NCBI RefSeq assembly: GCF_014205335.1
Contig: NZ_JACHNH010000001.1
Coordinates: 5,946,501 to 6,010,500 of the forward strand
From: Amorphoplanes digitatis
GTDB taxonomy: Bacteria > Actinomycetota > Actinomycetes > Mycobacteriales > Micromonosporaceae
DNA length: 64,000 bases
Direction of reading: 5' to 3'
In this document: positions 33,074 through 43,065 of the stretch, piece after piece
Position numbering within the stretch: position 1 is the first letter of the stretch
How the letters are laid out: the number at the start of each line of letters is the position of its first letter
Notes under the pieces: model-generated
Databases searched by the model: none
Told to the model about the DNA's origin: nothing
Seen by the model: the letters and a program-made list of their open reading frames with translations, nothing else
Translations under genes and position numbers: made by a program

Positions 33074-35172
33074 TCAGTGGCAGAGGATCTCCGGGTGGTC
33101 GGGGCCGAAGTAGTAGACCGGCCAGTCGCAGTCCTCGGCGTCGATCCGGGTCAGGCTCAGGCGGTCGTGCCACTCCAGGGTGAACTCGATGTCGCGGTAC
33201 GGCAGCGCCCCGTCGGCGTCGCGCGGGTTGGTGGCGTAGACCTTGACCTTGTCGCTGGTGGTGCCGAGGGTCGCGCCGTCCAGGTCGAAGACCGGATGGT
33301 CGCGGCCGTCGACCACGTCGAGCAGGCGGGGGTCGCGGCTGTCCGAGGCACCGTCGAACGCGTAGAGCAGCGCGGCGGACGCCGACCTGCGGCATTTCGC
33401 CCCGACGAAGACGTCGTCCTGGCCGTCGCCGTTGATGTCCTGGCTGCGCGGCGGGAAGTCCTCGGCCAGCGCCACCTCGGAGGTGTCCTGGTCCGAACTG
33501 CAGTCGGTCAGATGGCGCCGGACGATCGCGAGCCAGTCGATCGTCTCCGCGGCGTCACCGACCGTCGACGGGTCGGTCCAGGTGCCGTCCGAGGCTACGT
33601 AGCCGGGAATCCCGTCCGGCGCGGCGTCCAACCGGAAGGACATCTCGTCCGGTTTCGGCTCGCGGTCGAACAGGAGGGTCGCGGCCATCGGCTGGGTGTA
33701 GCGTGCGACGATCCGGCGGTCCGGGCTCTGCCTGAACCGGCCGTTGTCGTCGATGGTGTCGTTCAGGATCGTCACCCAGGCGGGGTCGCCGGGGTCGCGC
33801 GTCTCGACGTTCACCGGCTGCGGCCCGCGGGACCTGACGCGCAGGTAGTAGGGGCCCTGGTCGCCCTCGCGATCCAGGGCGATCCGGATCGGCAGCGCCC
33901 ACCGGCCCGCCGGGAAACCCCCGGTCAGCTTCGTGGCGGGCCAGACCGGTTCGATGGTCGCGGTCGTCGCACCGGCCGGCTCCTCGTCCGGGGTCGCCAG
34001 GCGCCGGGCCGGTACGAAGAAGAAACGGGCCGGCACCAGTCGACGGGCTCGGCCGGTTCGTCGGTCGTCCAGCCGACGCAGGCGGTCTGCCGGGAGCCCT
34101 CCGGGATCTGCGGCCTGCCGTCCGAGAAGTCGTCGAACGGGCACCGGCACGCGACCCGGTTCGCCACCCACCGAGCGGCCGCCTTGCTCGTACCGGTGAT
34201 CAAGGGATTCTTGGGCAGCGGAATCCCGACCGGTCGCGGATCGGAGAACCAGGACCAATGCACGTGTACGCAGTCGGAGCACCCGGCGTTCACCGGCGAC
34301 GGCAGTCCGACGCCGTGCCGGCTGCTCTGGTGGTAGTTCTCCCAGCCCGCACCGGGCACCTCACCACCGCCGATGACCTTCCTCGCCCCGCCGCGAAGCA
34401 GATGACCGCCGGCGCCGCTGAGGGTGTCCGGTTCAAGGTCGATGTCGCTCAGCGACTTCACCTTGATCCCCGAGGGGAACTTGACGACGTCCCTGATCAG
34501 CTCCGCTCCCCCGCCGCTGCCCTGCAGGATGCCGTCGTCCGGGTCCCAGGCGAACCGCTGCACCACCGACACCGACCGGATCTTCTTGCCGTCGGCGGGC
34601 GACGCCGCCCAGCGCGTGGTCGGCCAGAAGCGCTTGCATCTCGACTTGAGTGTGGGCTCGCACCGGTCGTCCAGCGCGTTGGAGAAGCGGTACTGCTGCT
34701 CGAAGAGCACCGTGACATCCCCGCCGACCGTCACCGCGTAGGTGGCGGTCACCGCCTCGTCGCCCTCGACCGGGGAACAGTCGACGGCGCCGCGCAACCG
34801 GCTGGCCACGCTGCCGTCCGGCTGGGGCCGGGGCGTCGGGGTCAGGAAGGCGATGTGCTGCGTCCCGTCGGCGGTGCGGATCCTGACATAGGCCACTCCG
34901 GCCGCGTCGGCCATCCGCCGCGGGCCGAGCCGGAGGTCGGTCAGTACCAGCCCGGACGACCGGCTGGAGACCGCCCGGTAGGTCCAGCGGTCGGTCGCCG
35001 GCTCACTCGCCGGTCCCGACCGGACGCAGACCGGGTCCCCGGCGCGGGACTCGGCGCCGAGCCGGAAGACCGGATCGTCGGCCGCCGTGAGCCGGTAGCC
35101 GGCGTCGTCGCCGCCAACGGACAGCCCGGCGGCCAGGACCGGCACGACGGCGAGCAGGCGCAGGCTGGGCAT
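33074..35172 (-). pseudogene. Secreted protein of unknown function, split by an apparent frameshift
   Basis: The ATG at 35172 with GGAGGGGAG upstream starts a signal peptide (LRLLAVVPVLAAGLSV) and about 380 residues of convincing sequence, Cys-rich near the end (NAGCSDCVHVHWSWF, ACRCPFDDF), to WTTDEPAEPVDW near 34040. That frame then turns Arg-rich and stops at 33925. The neighbouring frame continues sensibly from ARFFFVPARRLATPDEEPAG to a stop at 33074, including an FG-GAP-like calcium motif (QDINGDGQDDVFVG). One base change near 34036-34045 would restore a protein of about 700 residues. Alternatively, a second gene starts at GTG 34036 (320 residues). It lacks a signal peptide, so a frameshift is favoured. 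Confidence 0.65.
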
Positions 35173-35284
35173 GGTCTCCCCTCCGGCGGCAGGCACCGGG
35201 CCCGCCCCAGCCAGCATCGCTGGCGCCGGAGGGGAAGCACAGCGGAGGTTCGGCCTACCCGGTACGGGTGACCATCGACGGGTA

Positions 35285-35318
35285 CGGGCGGGGCCGGTTC
35301 GGCGGCCGGCCCCGCCCG
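35285..35318 (-). terminator. Hairpin terminator after the sugar-dehydrogenase gene
   Basis: CGGGCGGGGCCGG and CCGGCCCCGCCCG form a perfect 13-bp stem with an 8-base loop, 5 bases downstream of the leftward stop. Confidence 0.7.
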
Positions 35319-35323
35319 CCGCT

Positions 35324-38300
35324 TCAGGGTGTCGCGCCGAACTCGACCCAGTTCAGGTTGAACAGGTTGTTGGCGGGACCACCGGTGACGGACCTGAAGA
35401 CGAAGTAGAGCTCCTGCTGACCGGCCGCCGCGCTGACCGGGAACGTCTGGCTCGACCAGTACGCGTTGCCCGCGGTCGCGAGCACCGGCAGGGTGGTCAC
35501 CAGCTCGCCGGTCGGCGAGCCGAGCCGGACCTCGACGCTCGCCCGCTGCTGACCGGCCGTGGCCGCCGAGCCGCCCGCGGTCCGCAGGGTCAGCGAACCG
35601 GTCCCGCCCAGGTCGATCGGCCGGAGCGCGATGTAGTCGCCGTTGTCCACGGCCGTCAGGTGCTCGCCGCCGTCGGCGTCGTTCGTGGTCGCGACCGCCA
35701 CGGCCCGCTTGACCTGGGCGTTCTCCACCTGTTGCCGCCAGGTCTGCACGGTGGCCTGCCCGGTCGCCGAGAGCCCGCCGAGATCGGTGTAGGTGGCGCT
35801 GACGCCCAGGAACAGGTACCCGCCGGCGTGGTCGGCCCCGTCCGCCGGGCTGGGCAGCGTGCCGGTGCAGCCGGTCGTCGAGTTGATGCCGTGCCCGTGC
35901 TCGTCATGGCCGATGACCAGCGACACCTGGACCCGGGAGCAGTCGACCGTGCCGTCCTCGGGGTCGGTGACCCGGACCGTGAAGCCGATGGTGTCGCCCC
36001 AGTCGAAGAACGACCCGTTGGCCGGCGTGACGACCTCGACCACCGGCGCGGTGTTGCCCACGGTGATGGTGCGGGTGGCCACGGCCGTACGCCCGGTGCT
36101 GTCGGTGACCGTCAGCCGCGCGCTGTACGTGCCGTTCGAGGTGTAGGTGTACGACGGGTCGGCCGCCGTGGAGTCGACGGTGCCGTCCCCGGTGAAGTCC
36201 CAGGCCAGCGAGATCGTGTCGCCGGGGTCGGGATCGGCCGTGCCGGTGCTGGCGAACTGGACCGTCAGCGGCGCCGGCCCGGAGGTCGGTGTCGCCGAGG
36301 CCCGGGCCACCGGCGAGCGGCCGTCCTTGACGTAGCGCACGGTCGACAGCTGCGCCTCCGGGTTGGCGCGGAAGAACCCGTTGCCGTACTCGAGCACGTA
36401 GAGCTGGCCGTCGGGGCCGAACTCCATGTCCATCGGGTTGGCCCAGGTGAATCCGGTGAGCAGCGGCTCGATGGAGAGCAGCCGGTCTCGGCCGTCTGTG
36501 CGGAAGGCGAACAGCCGGTTGCGGGTGAACTCGCCGAAGACCACGGTGTCGTCGTAGTACTCCGGGAATTTCATCTCGTTGCGCAGGCGGGCGTCGTAGT
36601 CGTACGTCGGGCCGCCCATCGGCCCGACGCCGCCGGTGCCGAGCACCGGCCAGTCGAAGCCGCACGCCACCGGCGGGGTCACGAGGTACGCCGACGGGCA
36701 CGGGGTTACGGCGTTGAACGTGTACGCGAGCTGCGGGTCACGCACCGCCGGAAGCTCGCGCAGCCCGGTGTTGCGCGGCGACTCGTTGACCGGCGCCGCG
36801 CAGTTGAACGGCGCCCCGGATGTACGGGTGACGAAGTCGAAGTCGACGTAGGGAAGCTCCGGCGAGTAGCAGTACGGCCAGCCGTAGTTGCCGGGCCTGT
36901 CGGTGGCGATCCACCGGCCGGTGCCCTCGGGGCCACGGGTCGCGCTGGGCACCCGCGAGTCGGGCGAGTAGTCACCCACGTACACGAAACCGCTCCTGCT
37001 CACGTCGAAGCGGAACGGGTTGCGCACACCCATCAGGAAGATCTCGGGCCGGGTCAGGGGTCTACCGGGCCGGAAGAGGTTGCCGGACGGGATGCTGTAC
37101 TTCCCGTCGCCGCGAACCTTGATGCGCAGCACCTTGCCGCGCAGGTCGTTGGTGTTGGCCGCGGAGCGCTGCGCGTCGTAGGCCGGCCCCTGCGTCGACG
37201 ACTCGTTGATGGGCGTGTAGCCGTCCGAACCGCCGGCGTTGGTGTCGTCGCCGGTGACCAGGTACAGCAGGCCCCTGCCGTCGAACTTGACCTCGCCGCC
37301 GACGTGGCAGCAGTTGCCGCGGTCCACGGGTACCCGAAGGATCTGCTGCTCGGTGCCCAGGTCGAGGTGCGGCGCGGGTGTCTCGACGAGCTTGACCCGC
37401 GAGAGCTGGTTGTATCCCTTGAACTTGTCCCAGACGGTGGGGTCGGTGCTGGTCACCGGCGCGTCGCCCTCGTTGACCGTCGGCGTGGCCGGGTCGTCGA
37501 CCGGCGTGTTCAGCCTGGGGGCGTAATAGAGGTAGACCCACCGGTTGCGTGCGAAGTTCGGGTCGACGGTCACCGATTGCAGGCCGTCCTCGTCGTGTGC
37601 GTAGACGGGCACCTCGGCGATGGCCGGGCTCAGGCCGGTCGCGGGGTCGTAGAGCCGCACCTCACCGGCGCGGGTGTTGTGCAGCACCCGCCCGTCGGGC
37701 AGCACGGCGAGGGTCATGGGCTCGCCCGGCTCGTCGTTGAGGGTGACCTTCTCGTAGTTGGTCTGCACGGTGGCGCCGCAGTCGCCGGCGACCTGCCCGG
37801 ACGCCCATTGGATGCCGCCGAGCAGGTGCTTCTTGAAGGACCCGTTCGCGTACGTGTCGGTCGAGTGCCCGAGGCCGGTGTACCAGGACCGTCCGCCCTG
37901 GAAGTCCTTGCACCAGGAGAGCGGGTGATCGGTGGTGGCCAGCACGTGCGAGACGCCGCGGACGTCGGCGTCGAACGTGTACCACTGCTCGGTGAGGGAG
38001 ATCGTGCGCGGCACCGAGGCGGTCGAGGGGTGCACCCGGTCGGTCATGGTGACGGTGCCGGCGCTGACCGCGGACGCGCCGGTCGCGGCGGCGCCGAGGA
38101 GACCGCGGTAGAAGGTCCAGCCCGGCTCGGTCTCGGCCGCGGCGTGCACGCCGACGAAGCCGCCGCCGCCCTGCACGTACGCCTCGAACGCGGCCTGCTG
38201 GGCGTCGTCGAGGACCTCGCCGGTGGTGTTGAGGAAGACGACCGCGCCGTACCTGGCCAGGTTGGCCGCGGTGAAGGCCGCCGAGTCGGCGCTGACCGAC

Positions 38301-38494
38301 ACGCCGAAGCCGTGCCGGCGGCCGAGGTCGCGGATGGTGCGGACACCCTTGTCGATGGAGTCGTGGCGCTCGCCGGCGGTCTCGGTGAACACCAGCACGT
38401 CGTGGTGTTCATGACCCGGGTGCGCGTATGCCGCATTTTCCGTACTTATCAGGATGATGGCGGTCGCGAAGACGGCCAGCAGTCGTCGGTGCAT
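35324..38494 (-). CDS. Secreted ThuA-glucose/sorbosone dehydrogenase-PKD-CBM protein
   Basis: The 1056-residue product has a signal peptide (ending AYA, about 23). Order: ThuA domain (about 30-235; LNTTGEVLDDAQQA, GGGGFVGVHAAAETE), a six-bladed GSDH-type beta propeller (about 245-700; DEDGLQSVTVDPNFARNRWV, YLVTGDDTNAGGSDGYTP, WPYCYSPELPYVDFDF), a PKD domain (about 735-810; DPDPGDTISLAWDFTGDGTV) and a C-terminal CBM6-like module. GSDH propellers oxidise sugars with PQQ; the PQQ-binding residues were not checked. The protein probably binds a polysaccharide outside the cell and modifies it. The Tat-exported isomerase gene lies 16 bases upstream on the same strand. Confidence 0.85.
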   Translation of the reverse strand: MHRRLLAVFATAIILISTENAAYAHPGHEHHDVLVFTETAGERHDSIDKGVRTIRDLGRRHGFGVSVSADSAAFTAANLARYGAVVFLNTTGEVLDDAQQAAFEAYVQGGGGFVGVHAAAETEPGWTFYRGLLGAAATGASAVSAGTVTMTDRVHPSTASVPRTISLTEQWYTFDADVRGVSHVLATTDHPLSWCKDFQGGRSWYTGLGHSTDTYANGSFKKHLLGGIQWASGQVAGDCGATVQTNYEKVTLNDEPGEPMTLAVLPDGRVLHNTRAGEVRLYDPATGLSPAIAEVPVYAHDEDGLQSVTVDPNFARNRWVYLYYAPRLNTPVDDPATPTVNEGDAPVTSTDPTVWDKFKGYNQLSRVKLVETPAPHLDLGTEQQILRVPVDRGNCCHVGGEVKFDGRGLLYLVTGDDTNAGGSDGYTPINESSTQGPAYDAQRSAANTNDLRGKVLRIKVRGDGKYSIPSGNLFRPGRPLTRPEIFLMGVRNPFRFDVSRSGFVYVGDYSPDSRVPSATRGPEGTGRWIATDRPGNYGWPYCYSPELPYVDFDFVTRTSGAPFNCAAPVNESPRNTGLRELPAVRDPQLAYTFNAVTPCPSAYLVTPPVACGFDWPVLGTGGVGPMGGPTYDYDARLRNEMKFPEYYDDTVVFGEFTRNRLFAFRTDGRDRLLSIEPLLTGFTWANPMDMEFGPDGQLYVLEYGNGFFRANPEAQLSTVRYVKDGRSPVARASATPTSGPAPLTVQFASTGTADPDPGDTISLAWDFTGDGTVDSTAADPSYTYTSNGTYSARLTVTDSTGRTAVATRTITVGNTAPVVEVVTPANGSFFDWGDTIGFTVRVTDPEDGTVDCSRVQVSLVIGHDEHGHGINSTTGCTGTLPSPADGADHAGGYLFLGVSATYTDLGGLSATGQATVQTWRQQVENAQVKRAVAVATTNDADGGEHLTAVDNGDYIALRPIDLGGTGSLTLRTAGGSAATAGQQRASVEVRLGSPTGELVTTLPVLATAGNAYWSSQTFPVSAAAGQQELYFVFRSVTGGPANNLFNLNWVEFGATP

Positions 38495-38510
38495 TGTTGT
38501 CCCGCCTCTC

Positions 38511-39602
38511 TCAGCGGCGGTAGATGGTCAGCTCGGACATGTTCCGGTAGCTCAGCTCGGCGAAGCTCAGGGACTGGCCCGGGTTCGCCGCGCCGCCCGG
38601 GGCGGTGTCCTGCTCCCAGTTCGCGTGGTGATAGTTCTGCGCGCCGATCTCCTCGAAGAACTGCTGGAAGTTGAGGTCGCCCTCGCCGAGCGGCGTCATC
38701 ACGTACCCGTTGGCCTGCGCGGCGGCCCGGTCGCCGTCCTTGGCGTGGAACAGCGGGAACCGTTCGGTGCGCGGCACCACGGTGAGGATCGGGTCGAACA
38801 GGTCGGTCCGGGAGTTGCCCCACTGGTCCACATAGGTCTGGTGCTTGAACCGCGCCACATAGGACCAGTAGATGTCCATCTCGAAGAAGACATACCGGGG
38901 GTCGGCCTTGGTGAAGAAGTACTCGAGCTTCCGGGTGCCGGTCGACCGGGTGGGCCGGCCGGCGGCGTCCAGCGGGCCGGCGTCGAGCAGGAACCCGTAC
39001 GCGGCGTCGTGGTTGTGGGTGTAGAGCTTGAGACCCCGCTTGCGGGCCGTGCGGCCCAGCTCGTTCCAGAGGTCGGCCGCGGCGTCCCAGTCCGGCCGGT
39101 ACGCGCTGCCGGTCGGGTCCGAGCCGGTGCCGATATGCCTCATCCCCAGCGTCTCGGCGATGTCGAGCTGCTGCTCGAAGGTCGCCGCGTTGATCTGGGT
39201 GTGCGTGCCGTTGGCGACCAGCCCGTTGTCGTCAAGGATCTTCCGGATCTCGGCGGGCGTGATCTGCCGGCCCAGGATGGAGGCGTGCTGGTTGTAGCCG
39301 GCGAACTCGATCTCCTTGTAGCCGATCTCGGCGAGCCGGGCGAGTACCCGCTCGAAGCCGTAGGGCACCCCGGAGTCGTCGGGCGCCGCGCCGATCCGGT
39401 CGCGGACGCTGAACAGGATGATGCCCCGGTTCCGGGCGGGTACGAGCGGCTCGGCGCGCAGCCGGCCGCGGCTGATCGCCGGGGATCCGGTCTGGAGGAC
39501 CGGGAAGCCGGCGGCGCCCAGCGCCGCGGCGGCGCCGGCCGACGCGGCGAGCAGGCGGCGGCGGGTGAGTGCGTTCCTGGTCGTTCGATGCGGCTCGGGC
39601 AT
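38511..39602 (-). CDS. Tat-exported sugar isomerase/epimerase-like TIM-barrel protein
   Basis: The ATG at 39602 with GGTGGAG upstream gives 363 residues. The N-terminus has a twin-arginine motif (TRRRLLAASAGAAAALGAAG). The rest is a xylose-isomerase-like TIM barrel (AP endonuclease 2 superfamily) with FERVLARLAEIGYKEIEFAG, NGTHTQINAATFEQQ, KLYTHNHDAAYGF and FFEMDIYWSY, whose Glu/His/Asp residues would bind a metal. It is followed 16 bases on by the ThuA-GSDH gene. I infer an extracytoplasmic sugar-processing pair. Confidence 0.87.
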   Translation of the reverse strand: MPEPHRTTRNALTRRRLLAASAGAAAALGAAGFPVLQTGSPAISRGRLRAEPLVPARNRGIILFSVRDRIGAAPDDSGVPYGFERVLARLAEIGYKEIEFAGYNQHASILGRQITPAEIRKILDDNGLVANGTHTQINAATFEQQLDIAETLGMRHIGTGSDPTGSAYRPDWDAAADLWNELGRTARKRGLKLYTHNHDAAYGFLLDAGPLDAAGRPTRSTGTRKLEYFFTKADPRYVFFEMDIYWSYVARFKHQTYVDQWGNSRTDLFDPILTVVPRTERFPLFHAKDGDRAAAQANGYVMTPLGEGDLNFQQFFEEIGAQNYHHANWEQDTAPGGAANPGQSLSFAELSYRNMSELTIYRR

Positions 39603-39828
39603 GACTTCTCCACCTTCCAACGGCGGCCCGCGGTGGGTCGCTGCCGGGTTACGTCATAGGGAAAAGTGCCGGCGTTGCCGAAGGCGCCGGCGCGTGAGGG
39701 CGCCGATTCACGCGTGTTACGAACTGATGACACACCGTATCGCTGGTACCGAACGAAAGATAGTCCACATCAGAATTAACTTTCCTCAGCAAAGACAAAA
39801 GTCCACGAATCGCTGTTACAGTGCCCCC

Positions 39829-41349
39829 GTGAGCAGCGGCAGTCCGCAGTGGACCGACGACCCTGCCCGCCCGCCGATCGCCTGGCTGCCGCTCGGCGCC
39901 GTCGCGTCGGCCACCGCGGTACTACTGGTGATCTTCAGCGGCCGGTACGGCTACCACCGCGACGAGCTCTACTACGTCGTGGCCGGCCGCCACCTCGCCT
40001 GGGGCTACGACGACCAGCCGCCGCTGGTGCCCGCGCTGGCCCGGCTGACCGACGTCCTGTCGGGCGGCTCGCTCGTCGCGCTGCGGTCGCCGACCGCGCT
40101 GGCCGTGGCGGCCACCGTGCTGCTGGTCGGGCTGCTCACCCGGGAACTGGGCGGCGACCGGTGGGCGCAGCTGCTCGCCGCCACCCTCTGGGCCACCTCG
40201 GGCGTCGTCCTCGTCTCCGGTCACCTGCTGAGCACGACACCGTTCGACATCCTGTGCTGGGCGGCGATCGCGCTGCTGGTGACCCGCTGGGTCCGTACCC
40301 GCGACGACCGGCTGCTGCCGGCCCTCGGGCCGGTGGTCGGCCTGGGGCTGCTCGCCAAGAACCTGCCGCTGCTGTTCGTCGCGGCCCTGGCCGGCGCGAT
40401 CCTGATCAGCGGCCCGCGCGAGCTGCTGCGCCGGCCGGCGCTGTGGATCGCCGCCGCGGTGGCCGCCGCGATCTGGGCGCCGAACCTCTGGTGGCAGGCG
40501 ACCCACGATTGGCCGCAGCTCACGATGGCCGGCGTCATCCGGGAGGACGCGGACTTCGGCGGGCGGATCGGGCTCGTTCCGGCCCAGTTCCTGATCATGA
40601 GCCCGCCGCTCGCCCTCATCTGGGTACCCGGCCTGTGGCGGCTGCTGCGCAACCCGCAGGCCCGGCCGTACCGCTTCCTCGGTCTGGCGTTCCTGCTGGT
40701 GCTCGGCCTGGTGCTGGTGACCGGCGGCCGGGAGTACTACCCGGCCGGCGCCTTCCCGGCGCTGATGGCGGCCGGGGCGATCGCCGCCGTCGGCTGGGCG
40801 CGGCGAGCGTCCTTCGGGCTGCGCCGGGCGCTGCTTGTCGCCTTGGTCGCCGTCAACGCCGTGACGACCGTCGCGATCGCGCTGCCCGTCTACCCGGTCC
40901 GCTGGTACCCGGACACCATCCAGGCGGCGATCAACGACGACGCCGGGGAGACCATCGGCTGGCCGGAGCTGGTCGACACGGTCGCCGGGGTCTACTCGTC
41001 GCTGCCCCTCTCCGAGCGGGCGACGACGGTGATCATCACGCAGAACTACGGCGAGGCCGGCGCGATCGACAGGTACGGGCCGGCGTTCGAGCTGCCGGCG
41101 CCGTACAGCGGGCACCTGAACTTCTGGCGGTGGGGACCGCCGCCGGACACCGCCACCGGGCCGGCGATCTTCGTCGGCGGCTGGACCGCCGAGTCGCTGG
41201 CGCCGTACTGCGGGTCGGCGAGCGTCGCCGCCCGCGTCGACAACGCCTACGGCGTCGACAACGAGGAGCAGGGTACGCCGATCTGGCTCTGCCGCGATCT
41301 CCGCGGACCGTGGTCCCAGCAGTGGGTGCGGCTACGCAGATTCGGCTGA
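39829..41349 (+). CDS. GT39/ArnT-like membrane glycosyltransferase
   Basis: The GTG at 39829 gives 506 residues; there is no ribosome-binding site and a -10-like TGTTACAGT lies just upstream, suggesting a leaderless transcript. About ten hydrophobic helices follow the PMT_2 pattern. The first external loop has YGYHRDELYYVVAGRHLAWG, with the Asp-Glu pair used by GT39/ArnT enzymes for polyprenyl-phosphate sugars, and YDDQPPLVPALARL follows. The C-terminal 130 residues are extracytoplasmic. It likely transfers a sugar from a lipid carrier to a protein or glycan; the acceptor is unknown. Confidence 0.85.
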   Translation: MSSGSPQWTDDPARPPIAWLPLGAVASATAVLLVIFSGRYGYHRDELYYVVAGRHLAWGYDDQPPLVPALARLTDVLSGGSLVALRSPTALAVAATVLLVGLLTRELGGDRWAQLLAATLWATSGVVLVSGHLLSTTPFDILCWAAIALLVTRWVRTRDDRLLPALGPVVGLGLLAKNLPLLFVAALAGAILISGPRELLRRPALWIAAAVAAAIWAPNLWWQATHDWPQLTMAGVIREDADFGGRIGLVPAQFLIMSPPLALIWVPGLWRLLRNPQARPYRFLGLAFLLVLGLVLVTGGREYYPAGAFPALMAAGAIAAVGWARRASFGLRRALLVALVAVNAVTTVAIALPVYPVRWYPDTIQAAINDDAGETIGWPELVDTVAGVYSSLPLSERATTVIITQNYGEAGAIDRYGPAFELPAPYSGHLNFWRWGPPPDTATGPAIFVGGWTAESLAPYCGSASVAARVDNAYGVDNEEQGTPIWLCRDLRGPWSQQWVRLRRFG

Positions 41350-41463
41350 TCCCGGCTCAGGGTTTACCCGTCGATCCGCGCCGCGAGGGGGTGGAAAACC
41401 CCCAGGCGGAGTCGGATGGTTCCCGGCTTACCGGCGACGGCGGCGCTGCCTAGCGTCGTCTGT

Positions 41464-42189
41464 GTGATCGAACTACGTGAGCTGACCAAACGCTACGGCG
41501 GCCGGGCCGCCGTCGACGGGCTGAGCGTCCGGGTGCAGCCGGGTGCGGTGACCGGCTTCCTCGGCCCGAACGGATCCGGCAAGTCGACGACGATGCGGAT
41601 GATCCTCGGCCTGGACGCACCGGACCACGGCGAGGCGCTGATCGACGGCGTCCGGTATTCGGATCTGCACTGGCCGTTGAGGACGGTCGGCATGCTTCTC
41701 GACGCCGGGGCGTTCCATCCCGGCCGCAGCGCCCGCGCGCACCTGACCGCGCTGGCCGCGAGCAACGACATCCCCGGTTCCCGGGTCGAGCAGGTGCTGC
41801 GCGTCGTCGGCCTGTCCGAGGCGGCGACGCGGCGCGCCGGCACGTATTCGCTCGGCATGCGCCAGCGGCTCGGCGTCGCCGTCGCCCTGCTCGGCGACCC
41901 CGGCGTCCTGCTGCTCGACGAGCCGGTCAACGGACTCGACCCGGAGGGCATCCGGTGGATCCGGGACCTGCTGCGCGGGCTCGCCGCCGAGGGCCGGACG
42001 GTGTTCGTGTCCAGCCACCTGATCGCCGAGATGGCCCTGACCGCCGACCGGCTGGTGGTCATCGGCCGCGGCCGGCTGCTGGCCGAGACGACCGTCGCCG
42101 AACTCGCCGCCGGCGACGACAGCCTGGAGGACGCGTTCTTCCGGCTCACCTCGCGGGAGACCGACTATCGCGGAATGGGAGCGTCATGA
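41464..42189 (+). CDS. ABC transporter ATP-binding protein
   Basis: The 241-residue protein starts at GTG 41464 without a ribosome-binding site, so translation may be leaderless. Walker A is GPNGSGKST (about 34), the signature is degenerate (YSLGMRQRL), Walker B is VLLLDEP and the switch His is in SSHL. Sequence is of the antibiotic/lantibiotic-export or bacitracin-resistance type. It is coupled (ATGA) to a permease. It might export the putative lanthipeptide, but it is 32 kb away. It is followed by a histidine kinase-regulator pair. Confidence 0.88.
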   Translation: MIELRELTKRYGGRAAVDGLSVRVQPGAVTGFLGPNGSGKSTTMRMILGLDAPDHGEALIDGVRYSDLHWPLRTVGMLLDAGAFHPGRSARAHLTALAASNDIPGSRVEQVLRVVGLSEAATRRAGTYSLGMRQRLGVAVALLGDPGVLLLDEPVNGLDPEGIRWIRDLLRGLAAEGRTVFVSSHLIAEMALTADRLVVIGRGRLLAETTVAELAAGDDSLEDAFFRLTSRETDYRGMGAS

Positions 42190-42956
42190 ACGGGTACGGA
42201 TTCCGGCACGCGGCCCGGATGGAACGGATCAAGCTGGGCAGCCTCCGGTCGACCTGGTGGCTGGCGATCGCGGCGGTGGCGGCGATGGCCGCGACCGGGG
42301 CCGGGGTCGGGCTCGGCTACCGGTCGCACACCCCGGTCGCCACCGCCGCCCAGATCCTGAACAACAGCCTCGGCGGCGCCATCCTGGCCCAGCTGCTCCT
42401 CGGCGCGCTCGGCGTCCTCGCGGTGACCGGCGAATACGGCAGCGGGATGATCCGCTCGACGTTCGCCGCCGTACCGCGGCGCCGGACCGTCCTGCTGGCG
42501 AAGGCCGCCGTGTGCGGCGGCGCGGCACTCGCCGTCGGCCTGGTCGCGAGCCTCGCCGCCTACCTCGGCGGGCAGCTCGCGATCCGCGGCACCGCCATCC
42601 CGGCCGCGCACCTCGGTGATCCGGCCATCCTGCGCGCGGTCGTGCTGACCGGCGTATATCTGGGCGCCACCGCGCTGATCGGGGTCGGCATCGGGACGAT
42701 CGTGCGGCACTCGGGCGCCGCGATCGGCACGCTGTTCGCGCTGACGTTCGTCCCGATGATCGTGGTCGGCCTGTTCGGCGAGAGCGGGATCCAGGTCGGC
42801 CGGTTCGTCCCGCTGCTGATGCTGCTCAACTCGATCGCGGTGACCGCGCCCATACCCGGGCTGTTCTCCGGCTGGATCAGCGCGCTGCTGATGTGCGGGT
42901 ACGCGGCGGTAGTGATCCTCTTCGGCGGCGTGCTGCTCCGCCATCGCGACGCGTGA
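42186..42956 (+). CDS. ABC-2-type transporter permease
   Basis: The 256-residue protein has six predicted transmembrane helices, including WWLAIAAVAAMAATGAGVGL, LAQLLLGALGVLAVTGEYGS and a C-terminal pair. The conserved GEYGSGMIRSTFAAVPRR is characteristic of ABC-2 permeases of drug or lantibiotic-resistance transporters. The 4-base overlap with the ATPase gene indicates a complex. The gap to the histidine kinase gene is about 110 bases. Confidence 0.88.
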   Translation: MNGYGFRHAARMERIKLGSLRSTWWLAIAAVAAMAATGAGVGLGYRSHTPVATAAQILNNSLGGAILAQLLLGALGVLAVTGEYGSGMIRSTFAAVPRRRTVLLAKAAVCGGAALAVGLVASLAAYLGGQLAIRGTAIPAAHLGDPAILRAVVLTGVYLGATALIGVGIGTIVRHSGAAIGTLFALTFVPMIVVGLFGESGIQVGRFVPLLMLLNSIAVTAPIPGLFSGWISALLMCGYAAVVILFGGVLLRHRDA

Positions 42957-43065
42957 CCAGTGAGCCTTTTTCAACGTGGCCAGGGCGGCAGCTCCCGGCA
43001 GCGGTCAACGGCTCGGATACCTCTGGCCCGAGGCCAGGTTGAAAATGCTCATAGACAATGGGGCG

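Noticed and set aside
35171..38674. 1167-codon plus-strand frame opposite the ThuA-GSDH gene
   Set aside because: Antisense to a gene with well-ordered domains; composition is Val/Arg/Gly-rich without motifs.
39660..39828. Specific regulator site in the AT-rich divergent region
   Set aside because: GAAAG and CTTTC elements occur about 20 bases apart but with no consistent symmetry.
41387..41403. Hairpin after the glycosyltransferase gene
   Set aside because: GGGGGT/ACCCCC gives only a 6-bp stem with a 5-base loop; too weak to call a terminator.
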